A program made the position numbers and the translations under genes. A stretch of DNA of 64,000 nucleotides from Gordionus sp. m RMFG-2023 (taxonomy: Eukaryota > Nematomorpha > Gordioida > Chordodea > Parachordodidae): assembly GCF_954871325.1 (NCBI RefSeq), contig NC_088775.1:14485561-14549560 (forward strand), written 5' to 3'. The first letter of the stretch is position 1. Each line of letters starts with the position of its first letter. Shown in pieces: positions 50,212 through 63,462 of the stretch. The notes beneath the pieces are model-generated. The model made no database searches. It was given only the letters and a program-made list of their open reading frames with translations, and was not told the DNA's origin.

Positions 50212-50401
50212 GGTAATTTTAAACTTTTTGAAAAATTTATACCCAAAGGTATTTTCCCCAATGGAAGAAGTGAATGATATAATCGAATTGCGAAATATCG
50301 TCAAACAAATCATTCAAGATGTATATTCGGAAAATTATGACTCGAGAATGAGCGAAAAGGAAGCTATGAAATTGAAGACATTCATTAGTAAAATTAATTA
50401 A
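50212..50401 (+). CDS. Orphan terminal or internal exon, unknown protein
   Basis: After a T-rich tract and TTTAG, the plus strand is open in one frame: VILNFLKNLYPKVFSPMEEV, then NDIIELRNIVKQIIQDVY and SENYDSRMSEKEAMKLKTF, to a TAA at 50399-50401. An ATG lies in frame at 50261. Codon choice is less AT-driven than in random frames here. A GTAAAA site at about 50388 could make it an internal exon instead, and AATAAA follows at 50407. It is on the same strand as the FERM gene and the helical text is not unlike a FERM F2 lobe, but I cannot show that they are connected. Confidence 0.4.
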
Positions 50402-50412
50402 ATTGAAATAAA

Positions 50413-52680
50413 AACAAATAATAGCTGAATGAACTCATTGAATGTTCAATTGAAGATATTTTAATTGGAGGTATATATATTAAATATAAATAAGTTATCT
50501 GAAATATGGAATAGGATTATAGATTGAGAGAGATATAGGTTAACGTTAATTGAGGGCTTGAAGAGATATGAGGTTATGGTTATATTATATTAAGATTTTT
50601 AATAAAATTTAATTATTTTTTTACCAATCTGGGGTCGTGATTAAAATATACGAATTGAAATGAATCAGCTGATAGAAAATTTTCTATTTGTACTATAATT
50701 GAAAAAATATGTATTTTTTTAAGAATATTTTGATGAATTTTTCTAGCAAATATTTCATATTATTTTTTTAGGTCACGTCCCAAACTGTTATACTTACTTT
50801 TCTTAAGCTATAATATTATTAAGATATAAAACTAGGGATGATAAAATAAAACTGTGTTTTTTTTTTCAAAAAACAAAATCAAAAATTGTTTTTTTCCAGT
50901 TTTTTTTACAATTTTTATTTTAATTTCTATACTACAATCCATAATGATATGGATGGTTTTCTTGTTTTTTTTATTTTACTATTTTTTAGTTTTTTATATT
51001 AAAAAAACATTTTATAAGAAACCGAGATATAAAATAAAATTAAAACTATGACGTCACTTGTTAAACGTGAAGTTAGCCAGGTTATCGGATACTCTAATTC
51101 TGAAAATTATACTAAACCCTTATATAGTGTTATATTAGCATGTTTTACAAATCAATATTAGAAAAATATAAATATATACAATAAAATAATATACCCCTTG
51201 ATAAAAGACAACTAACATTTCTTTAAAATCATTTTTAAGCTTGTTTTTTCTCCCCTGTTTTTTATGTTTGAATAATAAAAATTTCTTTGTTTTTTATGTT
51301 TTTATCTCTTTTTTTACATATCCCTATTTATAATTCAAGACTCGTGGTTTATATAATTCCCAAATGATTTTATTTTAAATTTTAATATTATAAATTAAAA
51401 ACTATTAAGATCCTATAAACATTTTATTTTCATAAGACAGTTTCAAGCAGATGTGATAGATATACTTCTTAATTAACAATAGATCTGCCATATTTTATAA
51501 GTTAGCTTATGGGATTTTAAAGATTAAAATGTACTACTAGGGACAAACGTTATCACATTATATAAAACGCTTTTGTTGCGAAAAAAAAACTTTAATTAAA
51601 TTTCTAATCATAAATTACATATTTATCAATCTTCATTTCAATAATAGTTATATTTTTACAAGTCAAAATTTAAAAAAAATTAGTTTCAATTTTTTATATA
51701 AATTATTCGATGATTTACGACTTGTTCATATGGACTTAATTTGAAATGAAACTTTTATATTTGATCATCTATCCATCCCAAATGGCGAAGATTTTCCGGT
51801 TCATTTTTTGGAAGAATATGACTTAACAAATGAAATAGAATTTTGATGTCTATGGATTCAAATATTCTTAACTCACTCTTTATCATGAATATGGTTATTC
51901 AAGACTAAAAAACAGATAAGATTTATATTTCTTTATAATAATAATTTATTAAATTAATATTACAATATCGGAAAGGGTAAGTTCCACTCATTTAGTTAAA
52001 CTATAACTGGGTACAAGGTTTGTTGGTATCCTTGAGAAAAAAAATCGGCATAATTTTATGAAGGGTGGGCCTTCATAAAATTTATGTTCGCTCAATTTGG
52101 GCAGGTCTATGACCAACGTGCTAGATAAGATAAGATGCTAGATAAGATTCGATGATTTACTTTATTACAGTTATATTTCTTTGCAACTTAATTTTGTGAC
52201 TCCAGGCAATTAATGTTTAAATTCGTTATTAATTCGGTTTAGAATAAATTGTGAAATAGAATTATTCCCTCAGATTAAAAGAAATTTATAGGTCATATTA
52301 TATTATCTAAAATTTTCTAGACTCCTTAACTAGTTAAATTCGAATTATGAATGTGATATTGAAAAGCTATTAAATGATGATAATATTTCTTCATGTTCTT
52401 ATAGTTAATCTACTTTATATTCCCATTGACAAAAAGGGAGAAAAATTAACAAAATAATTACCGCATTTTCATAAAATAAATTTAAAAAATGTAAAAACGA
52501 TCAAAAAGAAAGAGAAAGATTGGAATTTATACATGTAATATAAATTATAACATAGTAAAAAAACGAAAAGATCTTTAAGTCAAAAGTAATCCCCAGATTA
52601 AACGAAATTTAAAAGCCATATTTCTCAGTGTCTAGGCCACCTACTGAAAATATTTCTAGAATCTTTTAAACTAACTCACT
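50413..52680. other. AT-rich intergenic stretch
   Basis: No gene or clear repeat was recognised. A short frame near 51760-51846 was considered and rejected. Confidence 0.3.
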
Positions 52681-52689
52681 ACCCCCGGA

Positions 52690-55115
52690 GTAAGTATTCA
52701 AAAATAATTCGATTAATTACGAATACAAAGAATAAATTATTTGTTTTATCTGAATACGAATAATCATTTAAAACGAATTATTCGTAATATTTAATAAATT
52801 GTTTAATAAATCTAACATTTGTCATTTCTATTTGTTGACCTGCCAATCTGACAGGTGATGTGTTTGTGTATAAAAATTCTAACAAATTTAAAAATTTCTG
52901 AAGTGAAAATTTAAATTTTTATTTGCCACATTTTTTGAATCTCACGAAAAGTTTATTTTTTTAAATCTCATAATAAATTATATTAAAAATTACACAAACC
53001 AGAGGTATATAAAAATATATTAAATTATTGTTAGCTAGCCTAATTATGTTAGAGGAGAATGCTTCTGATGAAATTATGCTTGATGTTGAATATGAGAAAA
53101 TTTCCTCACAAAAGAGACCAATCATATGGGATCAATATGAAATTCTTAAAGACGGTGAAAAGGCTGCTTGCAATCATTGCAAGAGTATTATAAAATGTAA
53201 AGGCAAAACAACATCTCCTCTTATTAATCATTATAATAGGTTTCATTCACACCTTAGTATTGACATTTTAATAAAGTCTACACCAAATTCTTCAAAAAAA
53301 ATTAATTTTAAGGATAATTTATTAAAATTATTTATAAATAATAATATAACTTTTAAAATTATTAATTCAAATGATTTTAAAAATTTTATAAGTGATCTTG
53401 ATTGTTCTGTAAAATCAATATGCTCCAATACTCTTAAATTGCACATGTATAATATATTTGAAGAAAAAGAACAATTGGTAAAGGAAAAATATATAAAAAT
53501 AAAAGTCAGATTAATTTTTCATCTGACATTTGGACTAGCCCAACACAGGTTCCTTTTTTATGGCTAACAGCCCATTTTATTGATGATAATTTTAAAATAA
53601 ATAACATAATTTTGGATGTCAGTCCAATAAATGAAACACATTCAGGTGAAAATATATTTAAAGCCTTTGTTAAAATAATTAAAAATTATAATTTATAAAA
53701 TTTTTTATATAACTTTAGATAATGCAACTAATAATAAAACATTTATTGATACATTTTATTTAAAATATCTATTAATAAAAATAGGGCACATCCGATGCTT
53801 TGCCCATGTAATTAATTTAATATACAAAGAAATTTTAAAAATTTTAGATCCTTCAATTCTAAAACTAAGAAACATTATTAGAATGATTCGTAATTCCCCT
53901 AAAATATTAAATTTATTAAAAAATATATGTAGTTCCCTACACCCTTCCCTAAATTTTTTAAAACCAAAATTGGATTGTGAAATAAGGTGGAATAGCACCT
54001 ACCAAATGTTTGAAAGGGGCTTATTGTTAAACCTGCTATAACAAAATTAGTTAATGAAGTAATAACTAATATTAAAATTCTTCAAGAAAAACAAATATCA
54101 GAGGTAAACTAAAATTTATAATTAGGTAATAATATAATACTTTGATAACATATAGGAAGAATGGGAGGATCTTATAAAAATTAAAGCTATCCTATTGCCT
54201 TTATATGAAACTACAAATATGGTATGTGGGGAGAATTATCCTACTTATAATTTGGTTATACCTTATTATATTTTAATTCTTGAACATCTAAAAAATGAAA
54301 AATCTGGTTTCCATAAATCCTTTAACAATAGTTTCAAAGTAGCATGTGATAAATTGTTGGGCTATTATAATTTAACTGCCGATGATGCAATAATTACCAC
54401 AATATTAGATCCCAGGCTTAAAGTATAATATTTTAAATCAATATCTGTTGATTATGATATTGATATATCCAAGTTAATGGGCAAATTTAAAGAGATTTAC
54501 AATAGATATACAGGTATTTAATATACCCCCATTTAAATATGATTTTTTTATAAGCTCATAATTATAACTGTCAAACAAATAAGGATAAAATTCAACAAAA
54601 CAGGCTAGACATTGTTTTTAAACAAAATAATATTAAACTGTGTGAAATAAATTTTTATCTGAGTGAACCAAGAGCAAAGAGTGATGCTGACCCGTTAATG
54701 TGGTGGAAGGCAAATGCATATCGGATCCCCATACTCTCGAAAATGGCAAGGGATTATCTATCTTTACAAGGAACATCAACTGCTTGTGAAAGGCTTTTCT
54801 CAGTTGGAACTAATTTATTGTCAAAAAACGGCATGTCATATAAGGAAGAAAATAGAAGAAAAACTCTTTGCCTTAAAAATTGGCATTATAAATTAAATTA
54901 ATAATATACATTTTAATTTTGTTTATAACTTGATTATATATTATTTATTATCAGATTCTTGATTACATATTATTATTATAATTTTTTCTGTTAAAAATCA
55001 AATTTGTAATAAAAAAATTTGTCAATATATTTGAGTATGATTCATTTTATTAAAAAAATTATTCGAAACAAATAGTAGATTTTATTATTCGTACGAATTC
55101 AAATTTAATAGCACC
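52690..55115 (+). mobile_element. hAT transposon, BED-finger (Activator-like) type
   Basis: Contains a plus-strand transposase with an N-terminal BED zinc finger and a C-terminal dimerisation domain (53046-54901). The two sides share 'attcgtaat' / 'ttcgtacgaat'-type words in opposite directions (for example 'gtattcaaaaataattcg' at the left and 'cgaattcaaatttaatagc' at the right). I could not fix exact ends or a target duplication, so the limits are approximate. Confidence 0.75.
53046..54901 (+). pseudogene. Broken hAT transposase with BED zinc finger
   Basis: Begins MLEENASDEIML at 53046. It has a BED finger with Cys pair CNHC and the His pair in INHYNRFH (53150-53250). Then come FSSDIWTSP-type text in another frame near 53510 and HIRCFAHVINLIYKEIL with LDCEIRWNSTYQMFERG (53785-54030). 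Further on are LLPLYETTNMVCGENYPT and ITTILDPRLK (54190-54428), and MWWKANAYRIPILSKMARDY followed by STACERLFSVGTNLLSK (54698-54901), the dimerisation domain. At least three frame changes or stops split it. Short gaps around 54105-54155 and 54510-54585 could be introns. Confidence 0.85.
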
Positions 55116-55277
55116 CATTCTATAGAATGTAGGAAGCCCGGGATTTTTTTTATTTTGTAGTAATAATGAGGCTATAAATTGGTATATGTTTTATCTAATA
55201 ATATAAAATTAAAATTTAATCGTAAATGAGTAAAACACCTTGCCATATGGCCCCGGTCTCCCCACGCTCTTAACAAG

Positions 55278-55500
55278 TAGTGTTGTTAAACGGCTCGTTT
55301 TGAGCCGATTTTTAAAAACGGCTAACTCACTATTTCATCCAGAATAATTTAACTCAAGCCTGAAGATTTTGTTTGTAGAAGGAACAAAGGTTTGGACATC
55401 TATTAGCGAAATCTCAAGGCTTAGGCTATATTTTTTAGGCTAAAATATTGAGTTAGCCGTTTTTAAAAATCGGCTCAAAATGAGCCGTTTAACAACACTA
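55278..55500. mobile_element. hAT-type MITE, family A, best-preserved copy
   Basis: TAGTGTTGTTAAACGGCTCG... and the inverse ...AGCCGTTTAACAACACTA form terminal inverted repeats of over 50 bp. The exact 8-bp duplication TTAACAAG flanks it (55270-55277 and 55501-55508). It is 223 bp and non-coding. The best reference for the family in this window. Confidence 0.93.
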
Positions 55501-55929
55501 TTAACAAGATTGTCCCTACTACAAAATACATAATTTTTTGAGCTTTACTTTATTCGTTAATATGTTGAATATATTTGTAGCACTATATAGTTATTGATTC
55601 TATGCAACTTTTTAGCTGTAGTTACAGCTTGCTAGCAGAAAAAATTCTATAACTTATTTAGATTCCTTTCTATAGATTAAATTTTGCAAAAATGAACACT
55701 GGATTTATTATATTAGCCAACAATATTCGTTATTCTGAGTCATATTTGGATTTAATATTTATAATATATTTAGTTCGCAATCAGAGTTATTTTTTTTACT
55801 TTGAATGAATAGTGGAAAATAAAGTATCAAAAATTTGATGAAATATGAATATAATATCGAGATAAATATATAGTACATAAAAATATATTTAAAATTTCTT
55901 AAAATTAGCATCTTATAAAATTTTATGAT

Positions 55930-56290
55930 TTTTGACATTTTTGCGGGATTTTGGGGGGAATTTTAAATTCTCTGGGCATCTATTCTCCTTTTTCCGTGTA
56001 ACATAAATTAATTTAGCGGAGGGCCGCAACCTAAAGTGGGACGTATGGCTGTTAACAAGCCAAAAAAGAGAAAAAGGGGCGACACATTTTTGATTGTACA
56101 ATAATAACTCCGTGGGCTTTTTTTTAGATTTAAATAAGATCTTATTATATCGTTCCAATTTGATAATCCATTATTGAGCGTAGTAATTAATATTTTGTAC
56201 ATTGGTATTCGTTTAAACTGTTTAATACCTCAACTTCACTTTCGCTTCGGTTGCAGTTCTACTGTTGAGGAAAATAGAAGACAGCTCATT
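55930..56290 (-). pseudogene. Fossil integrase-like fragment (LTR-retroelement type)
   Basis: The minus strand carries short stretches resembling the C-terminal half of a retroelement-type integrase (SNWNDIIRSYLN and a later SPLFLFFGL). It is old and broken several times, with no flanking repeats seen. A related integrase-bearing DNA element is an alternative source. Confidence 0.35.
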
Positions 56291-56299
56291 GTCGTTCAC

Positions 56300-58030
56300 A
56301 TAAAGTTGTATTGTACATTTATGTAATACGATCATCCTCAATAGAACACAATGAGGCCTTTTTAAAAAAATAAAATTTCACTATTTTAAAGTTTTAATAT
56401 GATAAAAGGACTCATTATGAATTCATAATTTCTCCGGACAATTAATAACAATATAGATTTATACATTTCGTATTTAAGCAAATTAAAAATTTAACATAAA
56501 AATTAAGTCTATATGTTTAAATACTTATATCTGTTAACACATTTACTATTTATTCCACTATACTTTAACATGTGTATATGTTATATTCAATGTATTTGTT
56601 AGTAATTAACTTGTGACTTTTCAAAAAAACATTTATAACAATAATTAATAACTTTTTTGTAATTGTTTAGTTAGTGCGTTCTACACGTAATATAATTATA
56701 TATCTTATTCATATATTTATTATTGCACATACCTACTTAATCCATTTTTATTTCTTTCACAAATATATAATTAAATTATTAATATTTTATATATAAAATA
56801 ATATACAATATATTGATAATTTTTCTGGAGTTTTTTCAGTAATAGTCACCTTTTTCAATGAAAAAAAATATAATATTACTAAAAAATAAATTATTTGAAT
56901 AAAACTATCAGCGAATAAAAAAATTAAATACTTTAATGTAAATATGAATAAAAATAAATATACACATTTTATAGATAACAACAAGACTAAATTATTCCTT
57001 TAATTTTTAAAAGTCAAATTTATTATCAACTATATTTCAATGAATTATTATAAAAAATAAATGATTAATTTTGCCCGTTTTATAAATAATACCCATTCAA
57101 ATATTAAAAGTAAATTATTTTATGAATTATGATGATTTTCAGGGCTATAGACAAGACAATTGGTAGTTTTAGGGTTGAACCCACTCCCTATGGAATATAT
57201 GATTAAGTAAAATATTGTGCTTTTATAATTACTTTTATATTGATATCTTGTAAATAAATTTGCTACCATTTCTTTAAAATTTAATTTTCTATTTAAATTC
57301 TCTCAGAAATTTATTCTTACATTTAAGAAAGTGAACGAAAAAAATCCTAAAAATTTATGAATAAACAATAAATATTATAAGGAAAAAAATAAATATTCTA
57401 AATTATATTTTAAAAATACTATTTCCTATGTTTCGTCTTATTTTTGATACTTATTTCTGTTTAGCTTAGGGCTAAAAGATTTAAACTAGGACACACCCTA
57501 TTTGACAAAAAAAAAGAACTTTGCATAAATAATTAAAACTGTTTGTCAATATGTTTCTACACCCCCGAGATAGAGAGCTCTGGCGCTACCTAGAAAATTT
57601 TCATAAATTATGTCAGAAATATAGGAAGAATAAAACATTTATTTTAACTCTCAAATATTTTATTATTATTACAATAAGCACCTATACTATAGTATAAAAA
57701 GATGTATGTTTTTATTATTAAAATAAGAATAAGAAAGGAAGGGAGGGAGGGAATTCCGAAATTCGTGTTTTCGAAAAATATTGGTCAGGGTTAAAAGTTT
57801 TCTTTTTCATCCCCCCCCCCTTCCCTCTATTCTCTTAAATAATTGTTATTTTAAAGATAACAGTCGTTTTTTTTTGTAAAACAAATCATTTCGAGATAGC
57901 AAAGTGAAAAATAATTCAACCTTTTATTAAAATTAAATTTTTTTTTTAGTAAACTAGATATTTTTTGTTTTATTGATTTAATTATTATTCATTTATCATA
58001 ATAAAAAGGAAATAACGGAATTGACATAAA
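56300..58030. other. AT-rich stretch upstream of the FERM exons
   Basis: No exon was recognised, although further 5' exons of the FERM gene are expected here or upstream. Confidence 0.3.
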
Positions 58031-58033
58031 TAG

Positions 58034-61000
58034 GATCTACGATATCAAGTTAACCATACTGAAATTGATCATAGAAGAGGCTAAAATCCTACCTTTGTAT
58101 TTTAACCGATTTTTCCCAGTGTGCGTAAGTGATGAAATTTTGTTTAATTTTTAAATATATACTGAAATAATACATAACAATTTTTTTTCGTTAAATGAGG
58201 CACTTATTTTATTAACCAATGTTAAAGTAAGTTTCAATGTTCGAAAAAAAAATCTTTAAAAAAAATTTTGACCCTTTTTTGAAAAAGAAAGATTTTGGAT
58301 CAAATTTAATCTAAAAATGCCAAAATCTTTTGTAATTAATTTTCATGCAAGTCAAAAAAAATTTTTTCAAACTCTGATGTTTATATTTTATTTTATGATC
58401 ACTTTAAACTAAAATCAGTTATGTATGAAACATTATTTTGAAATCGTAATATAGAGCAGGGTGGTAGGAGAAAGGGGTGGTTTGGATGGTTAATTTTTTT
58501 ATATATAACTTATACGAGAGTTTAGTATAAAAAAAATAAAAATTTTAAAGGATTATATACTCTAGATATTGAGATATTTTAGGGAAAAAGTAAGAGAAAT
58601 GTCAAATAAAAGATATATAATGTATATTCGCTGCTTATTTACCTTATTTCCATTTTTTACAAATTTTATGCATATAAAAAAAGGTAGTCAAAATATTTTC
58701 ATTTATAAAAAATTACATAGCAAACAAAATAGCAATTATATAATAATACAGAATTTAAACTTTGTAATTTGAAGCATAATTTTATTACAAAAGATGGGGA
58801 AATGTTATAGAGGAAGTTAAAGAGATTACATTTATTTTGTGACAAGATGTCTAATTAAAATTTGTGAGAAAATAGTATACATAAAGGGGAATTTATGAAA
58901 AGGCCTATTATTTAAATATTATAACTACCAGGGTGTGGGGGGGGGCAGATAATTTGTTCATCTTTTTCCATTTTTTATATTACATGTAATAATTTGTGTT
59001 GAAAATATTGTGACAAGAAAGAAATAAATAAAGAAAGAAAGATTAAAATGGTTCCAAAAAAACGCCCATTACTCTTAAATTAAAAAAGCAAGACAAAAAA
59101 AGAGAAATCCATAAACGAGTTCAGGCAGATTTTTTTAAAAATATTAGGCAAAACAGAGTTTTAAGAAAAATTTGTGATTTCATTAAACAATTTTTTACCA
59201 ACTAAAATTAGAAAATATTTACTTAATATTTTCTGCAAAAAATATTTGAAATTTTTAGGTAAATTTGTTCAAAAATTTTAATTATCAATTTTTTTTCCAA
59301 ACATTCATGAATTTTTAATTTTCCCTTTTATTGTTTAATGCAAATTATCACCTTCAAAAAATTCAAAACAAAAATACTTATATTTAAAGTGCGAAAGTTT
59401 AAGAGGCAGAGATCATTTATTAGCCATAAGTCACTCGGGTATCAAATTAGTGAATCGACATCGTGAAAATTACGAAGGCGAAAAATTGAACATATTAGAA
59501 AGTCACGGGTAAGATATATTCTTAATATATGATATATAAATTCTAATTCTAATATAGAATTTTCGTTGATTTTTTCAAAACAATTTATAAGTTCCTTTTT
59601 TTAAAAAACAGAAGAAAAGAATTTACAATTTATACAGATTAAACCACGAGAGATTCAGTTTTAAAAAAAAACATATTGTATATGTTATAAGCTTATTTAA
59701 GAATATGCGAGTTAGAATTTTTCAATTTAAAATCATCCACCATGGCGATTTTTAAATTAGAAAAAATCTGAATTTACTAAAAATATATTTTAGATGTGTA
59801 AAATAACTGTCCTACGGTTTTTATTAATAATTTTGATGTATTTTATATCGATTTTAAAAAAATATTAAAGGTGCACAAATGTTTATGGCATAATAGTCCA
59901 AATTTATAGGATAGGGCTTTTACACACTATAATATATTTCCTTTCCTTTTTTTTTTAAATTTTAAAATTTCCTTATAAAATCAATTTTTCCCAAAAGCTA
60001 TAACAATTATATATGTTAAATTCATAAGCAGATAAAACATACAATTTAAAGATGAAAGACTCTAATATTTTAATATGACAATACCAGAAGAAATTAAACT
60101 TCAATATTTCTCGAATTTTTGCTTCTTTTAAAATGACTTTTACTGCGCGTGGTATGCAATATTACATAGAGGAGACTGGGGTTAGTCGAACCAATTTTTA
60201 CAAAATTGGCTATAGCTCTTGTTGTTTTATAGATAATATAAAAAATAATATATGATTGGATACCTAAAACTATACTCTATAAAGGTGCCTTATAAATAAT
60301 CTTAAGAATATAATTATTTTTTTTTAATTTTATTTTTTGTAAAAGAAATGTTCAACAAGCCCCAATAGCAGGGTGAGGCAAACCACTTCAAGGGGCTTCC
60401 TAAACCATTGGTTTTTAGGCCATAAATTGAAATGCATTTTTATTTATTAATAATGATATGTATAGAATAATTTTATTGTTTTATTGTTCAAAATATCATA
60501 ATACTTATAAATTGAAGCTAATTATATATAAAAATTGAAACTTAACTTTGGCTAATTTTAAACATTTTGGGCATAAAAAAATATGAATTTTAAGGAGATA
60601 TTAAGATTTCTTAGCATAAATTCTAAATACCAATCATAAACAGCCATGAAATTGCCTTTTCAAGATTTTGAAATTTTTTTCATTATTAATTGCTATAATT
60701 GACGTGTATGGTTAAGCAAACCCCGCTAGCTCTAGATTGACAAATCATGATTGAAATAATATCTAGATTTGATAAATACTCATAAAACTTACCCAAATTA
60801 TAGAAGAATGTTTAAACTTTGTAATAAAATTTAATTTACATATAAATGATCATATATTTTAATTAAAATTAAAATTAAAATTCTGTCATGTAAAAATCTT
60901 TTGAAAATTTCATCAAAATTTTATTTCTTAAATAAAATTTTTAGTAATTAATTATTTTAAAATATATTTTGTCAATAGATGTATACTAATGAAAACTACA

Positions 61001-63462
61001 TTAGGATAAAATCTTAACCTTCTGGTGTATTTAATTTTAAAATGAGATTAAGTGGTTTGCCAAGCCCCGGGGTTTACCTAACCCCAGTCTCCCAACTGTT
61101 TTCTGAAAAGTAGAATCTCGTTTTTTCCCCAAATTATAACATATATCTATATATTTTATTTCTTTCGGATAAATGTCTAAAGATTTGACTCGATAAACGA
61201 TATACAAATAACAACATTAAACACGATAAAAATTTTACTGAAAAATTCAAAATCGTTAATTCTTCATACTCAATGGGTAGGTATTATATTAATAAAATTA
61301 CATACCACATATATATTATACAAACAATTGGGGTCGTCAGAAAAATAGACAAAGATAAACACGCATGCATATAATTTGAGCAGGCTTAATTTTTTTAAGT
61401 ATAGGATACTAAATTTATAAGGAGTTTTTTTTAAACACATTTTTTTAAATCATTTTATTTTTAAAAAAGGTATACGAAATTAACGATATAATAACAGCAT
61501 TCTTAAAGGAAACTAAATTGATTGAATTGTCTCTAGAAGCCAACAAAAAACGCAATAATCATAACGATACCTCTAATTATATTTTTAAGGATTCGAGTTT
61601 AAAATTCGATGATTCAAATGCAAAATTTAGTAAATTAGGTATTTTTTAAAATCTATGTTTATATTGACCATATATTTGTCCTTTAAAATATAGGTAAACA
61701 ATATCCCCCCCCCCCTTCTCTATAACTTTATCACTTACAACGCCCTTTTAATTTCATACCATAAATCTTTTGATTAAAAATTTTATGAGTTTAAGGAGAA
61801 GTCCTATTCTAGAAACTTCTTCTAATTCGCATATATCTTCCTTAAAGTACAATAGCGTCCTTTTTTTAATCTTGGGAAAAAGACATTATGTTTATGACAA
61901 AAAATAAGATTTCTTTATCTATAAATATTAAATATAATTTATTGTAACATACTAAACAGCCAACAAACTAAACTTCTTACGTAAATCTCGAAGAGATTCT
62001 ATAGTGAGCGATTCTCCTAAAGACACCCTGCCATATCAAAACAAACATAATAGTATTTCTCAAAAATTACGCACCAATTCGATGAAAAGTTTGATAAATA
62101 TCGGTTTAAATTCCAAGCTTAGAAACCAGGATAGATGGAGACTTAACAAAAGTAGGAAAGAACCTTCTCCCACACCACCTACTCAGAATGGGTGGACCAA
62201 TGGGAATTCATACAGAACTGAAGATCCATTTCAGACATCCTCCATTGTACATAATGATAAGCGAGCCTCCCCTCCATCTATATTTCAAAACCAAAAGGTG
62301 TACGACGAAGACAAACGGAGGAGACATCACAGCGATCAATTACATTTAAAACACCCATTCACCGCGCTCGGACAAAGTGGCATGGTATATATTATTTTAA
62401 TTTTATTTGCGGGGGACGGGACAGTTTATTCGTAATAATTTCCCTCAATGCCTGATTCATTAACGTCGATATATAGACAGAGGAGTGCTCAGTTTTTATT
62501 TTGGAAGGTCTAAAATATTTTTCTAATTTAAGCATGAAAAATAACGTATACCGATTATTTTAAATATAATTGATTATGCCTAGAAATCTTTCTTAATGGG
62601 CAGATGTCAAACGAATTCTCGCTTAAGAATAAATTTAGACCAAGGTTTTATAAAAAATTTTAAATTGATAATTATAAATTAGTTTAGCAAAAGTTCTATA
62701 AAACTTTTTCCAAACGACGGCCCCTACGTTGACAACAAAAATAATCGATATAAATCAGGCTGGAAAGGGGAAATTTCGGACAAGGCTTCGGATTTAAGTT
62801 CGACCCGTCACTCGCTAATCAAACCTCAAAATTATTGGAGCAATAATCATGACCAATACCATTCAAACGGAAACGAAAAATCTAATACCACTTACAGATT
62901 CGAGACCGATGGGTCTAAGAAACCGTATTTTGAAACCGTAAAAAGCTACTCAAATCAAAATAACGGAAACAACTTGAGTCACAAAGCCGAACCACCTATT
63001 TTTCACAAAGATAGCGTCTTGTCCAAAGCAAACGATTTAAAGCATCACGATTCTAATTTTACCCGTCCCCCTCAGAAATTCAGCAATCCACCCTCCCAAA
63101 ATTTGCAAACGAAAAATTATAATAATCATAGGAATGGAAACGGCCACGGTTTAAATCATAATGGTAGCAATAGTTATGATAACGCGATGGCAGACAATGT
63201 TACGGAGTACGATGAAAGGAACATTTACAAAAACAGTTGGAGAGATATCCCTATCAACAAGGATTTAAATCATTCCTTCTTCAGCAATTACAGCAGCAAT
63301 AATAATTTTACGAATGGATCGCCGAAGATCATCGAGGATGACATCAATGTATACGATTCATATTGCCTAAATTCCTCCAATCCGCACAGCTTTTTTTATT
63401 ACGCCCTTCTTAATTTCAGAATTTGTTTAGAAAAGTATATGCTATATTATTATAATAAATAA
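58034..63462 (+). CDS. FERM-domain protein, MyTH4-FERM myosin-like; 3' exons
   Basis: Six consecutive exons join in phase with GT-AG introns: 58034-58124, 59390-59508, 61183-61276, 61470-61638, 61960-62384 and 62683 onward. The first four encode the end of a FERM domain: KLIIEEAKILPLYFNRFFPV, then GRDHLLAISHSGIKLVNR, INDIQITTLNTIKILLKN with SLILHTQW, and the closing helix VYEINDIITAFLKE. This is the F2/F3 pattern of myosin-tail and related FERM proteins, which bind membrane or adhesion partners. Class XV (Sisyphus-like) myosin is my best guess from remembered 'YFxRLFPV...AVSHSGIKL' text, not a search. 5' exons lie upstream, outside what I could find. The last exon may splice near 63349 or 63432 instead of ending at the TAA at 63460. 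Confidence 0.68.
61470..63462 (+). CDS. Asn/Ser-rich tail region of the FERM-like gene
   Basis: After the FERM helix the protein becomes disordered, about 450 residues long. A basic, serine-rich part comes first (FLRKSRRDSIVSDSPKDTLP, then a run of KSRKEPSPTPPTQNGW), followed by an Asn/His/Ser-rich part (SYSNQNNGNNLSHKAE, then NHRNGNGHGLNHNGSNSYDN). RRDSIVSDSPK looks like a kinase or 14-3-3 target site. There is no recognisable domain. Codon use is more G+C-rich than the intergenic sequence, supporting real coding. Protein text fades after about 63395, so the true exon end is uncertain. Confidence 0.7.

Noticed and set aside
51730-51850. Short frame with NGEDFPVHFLEEYDLTNEIEF-like text
   Set aside because: Only about 36 codons, no acceptor at its start and no partner exon. 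Chance cannot be excluded.
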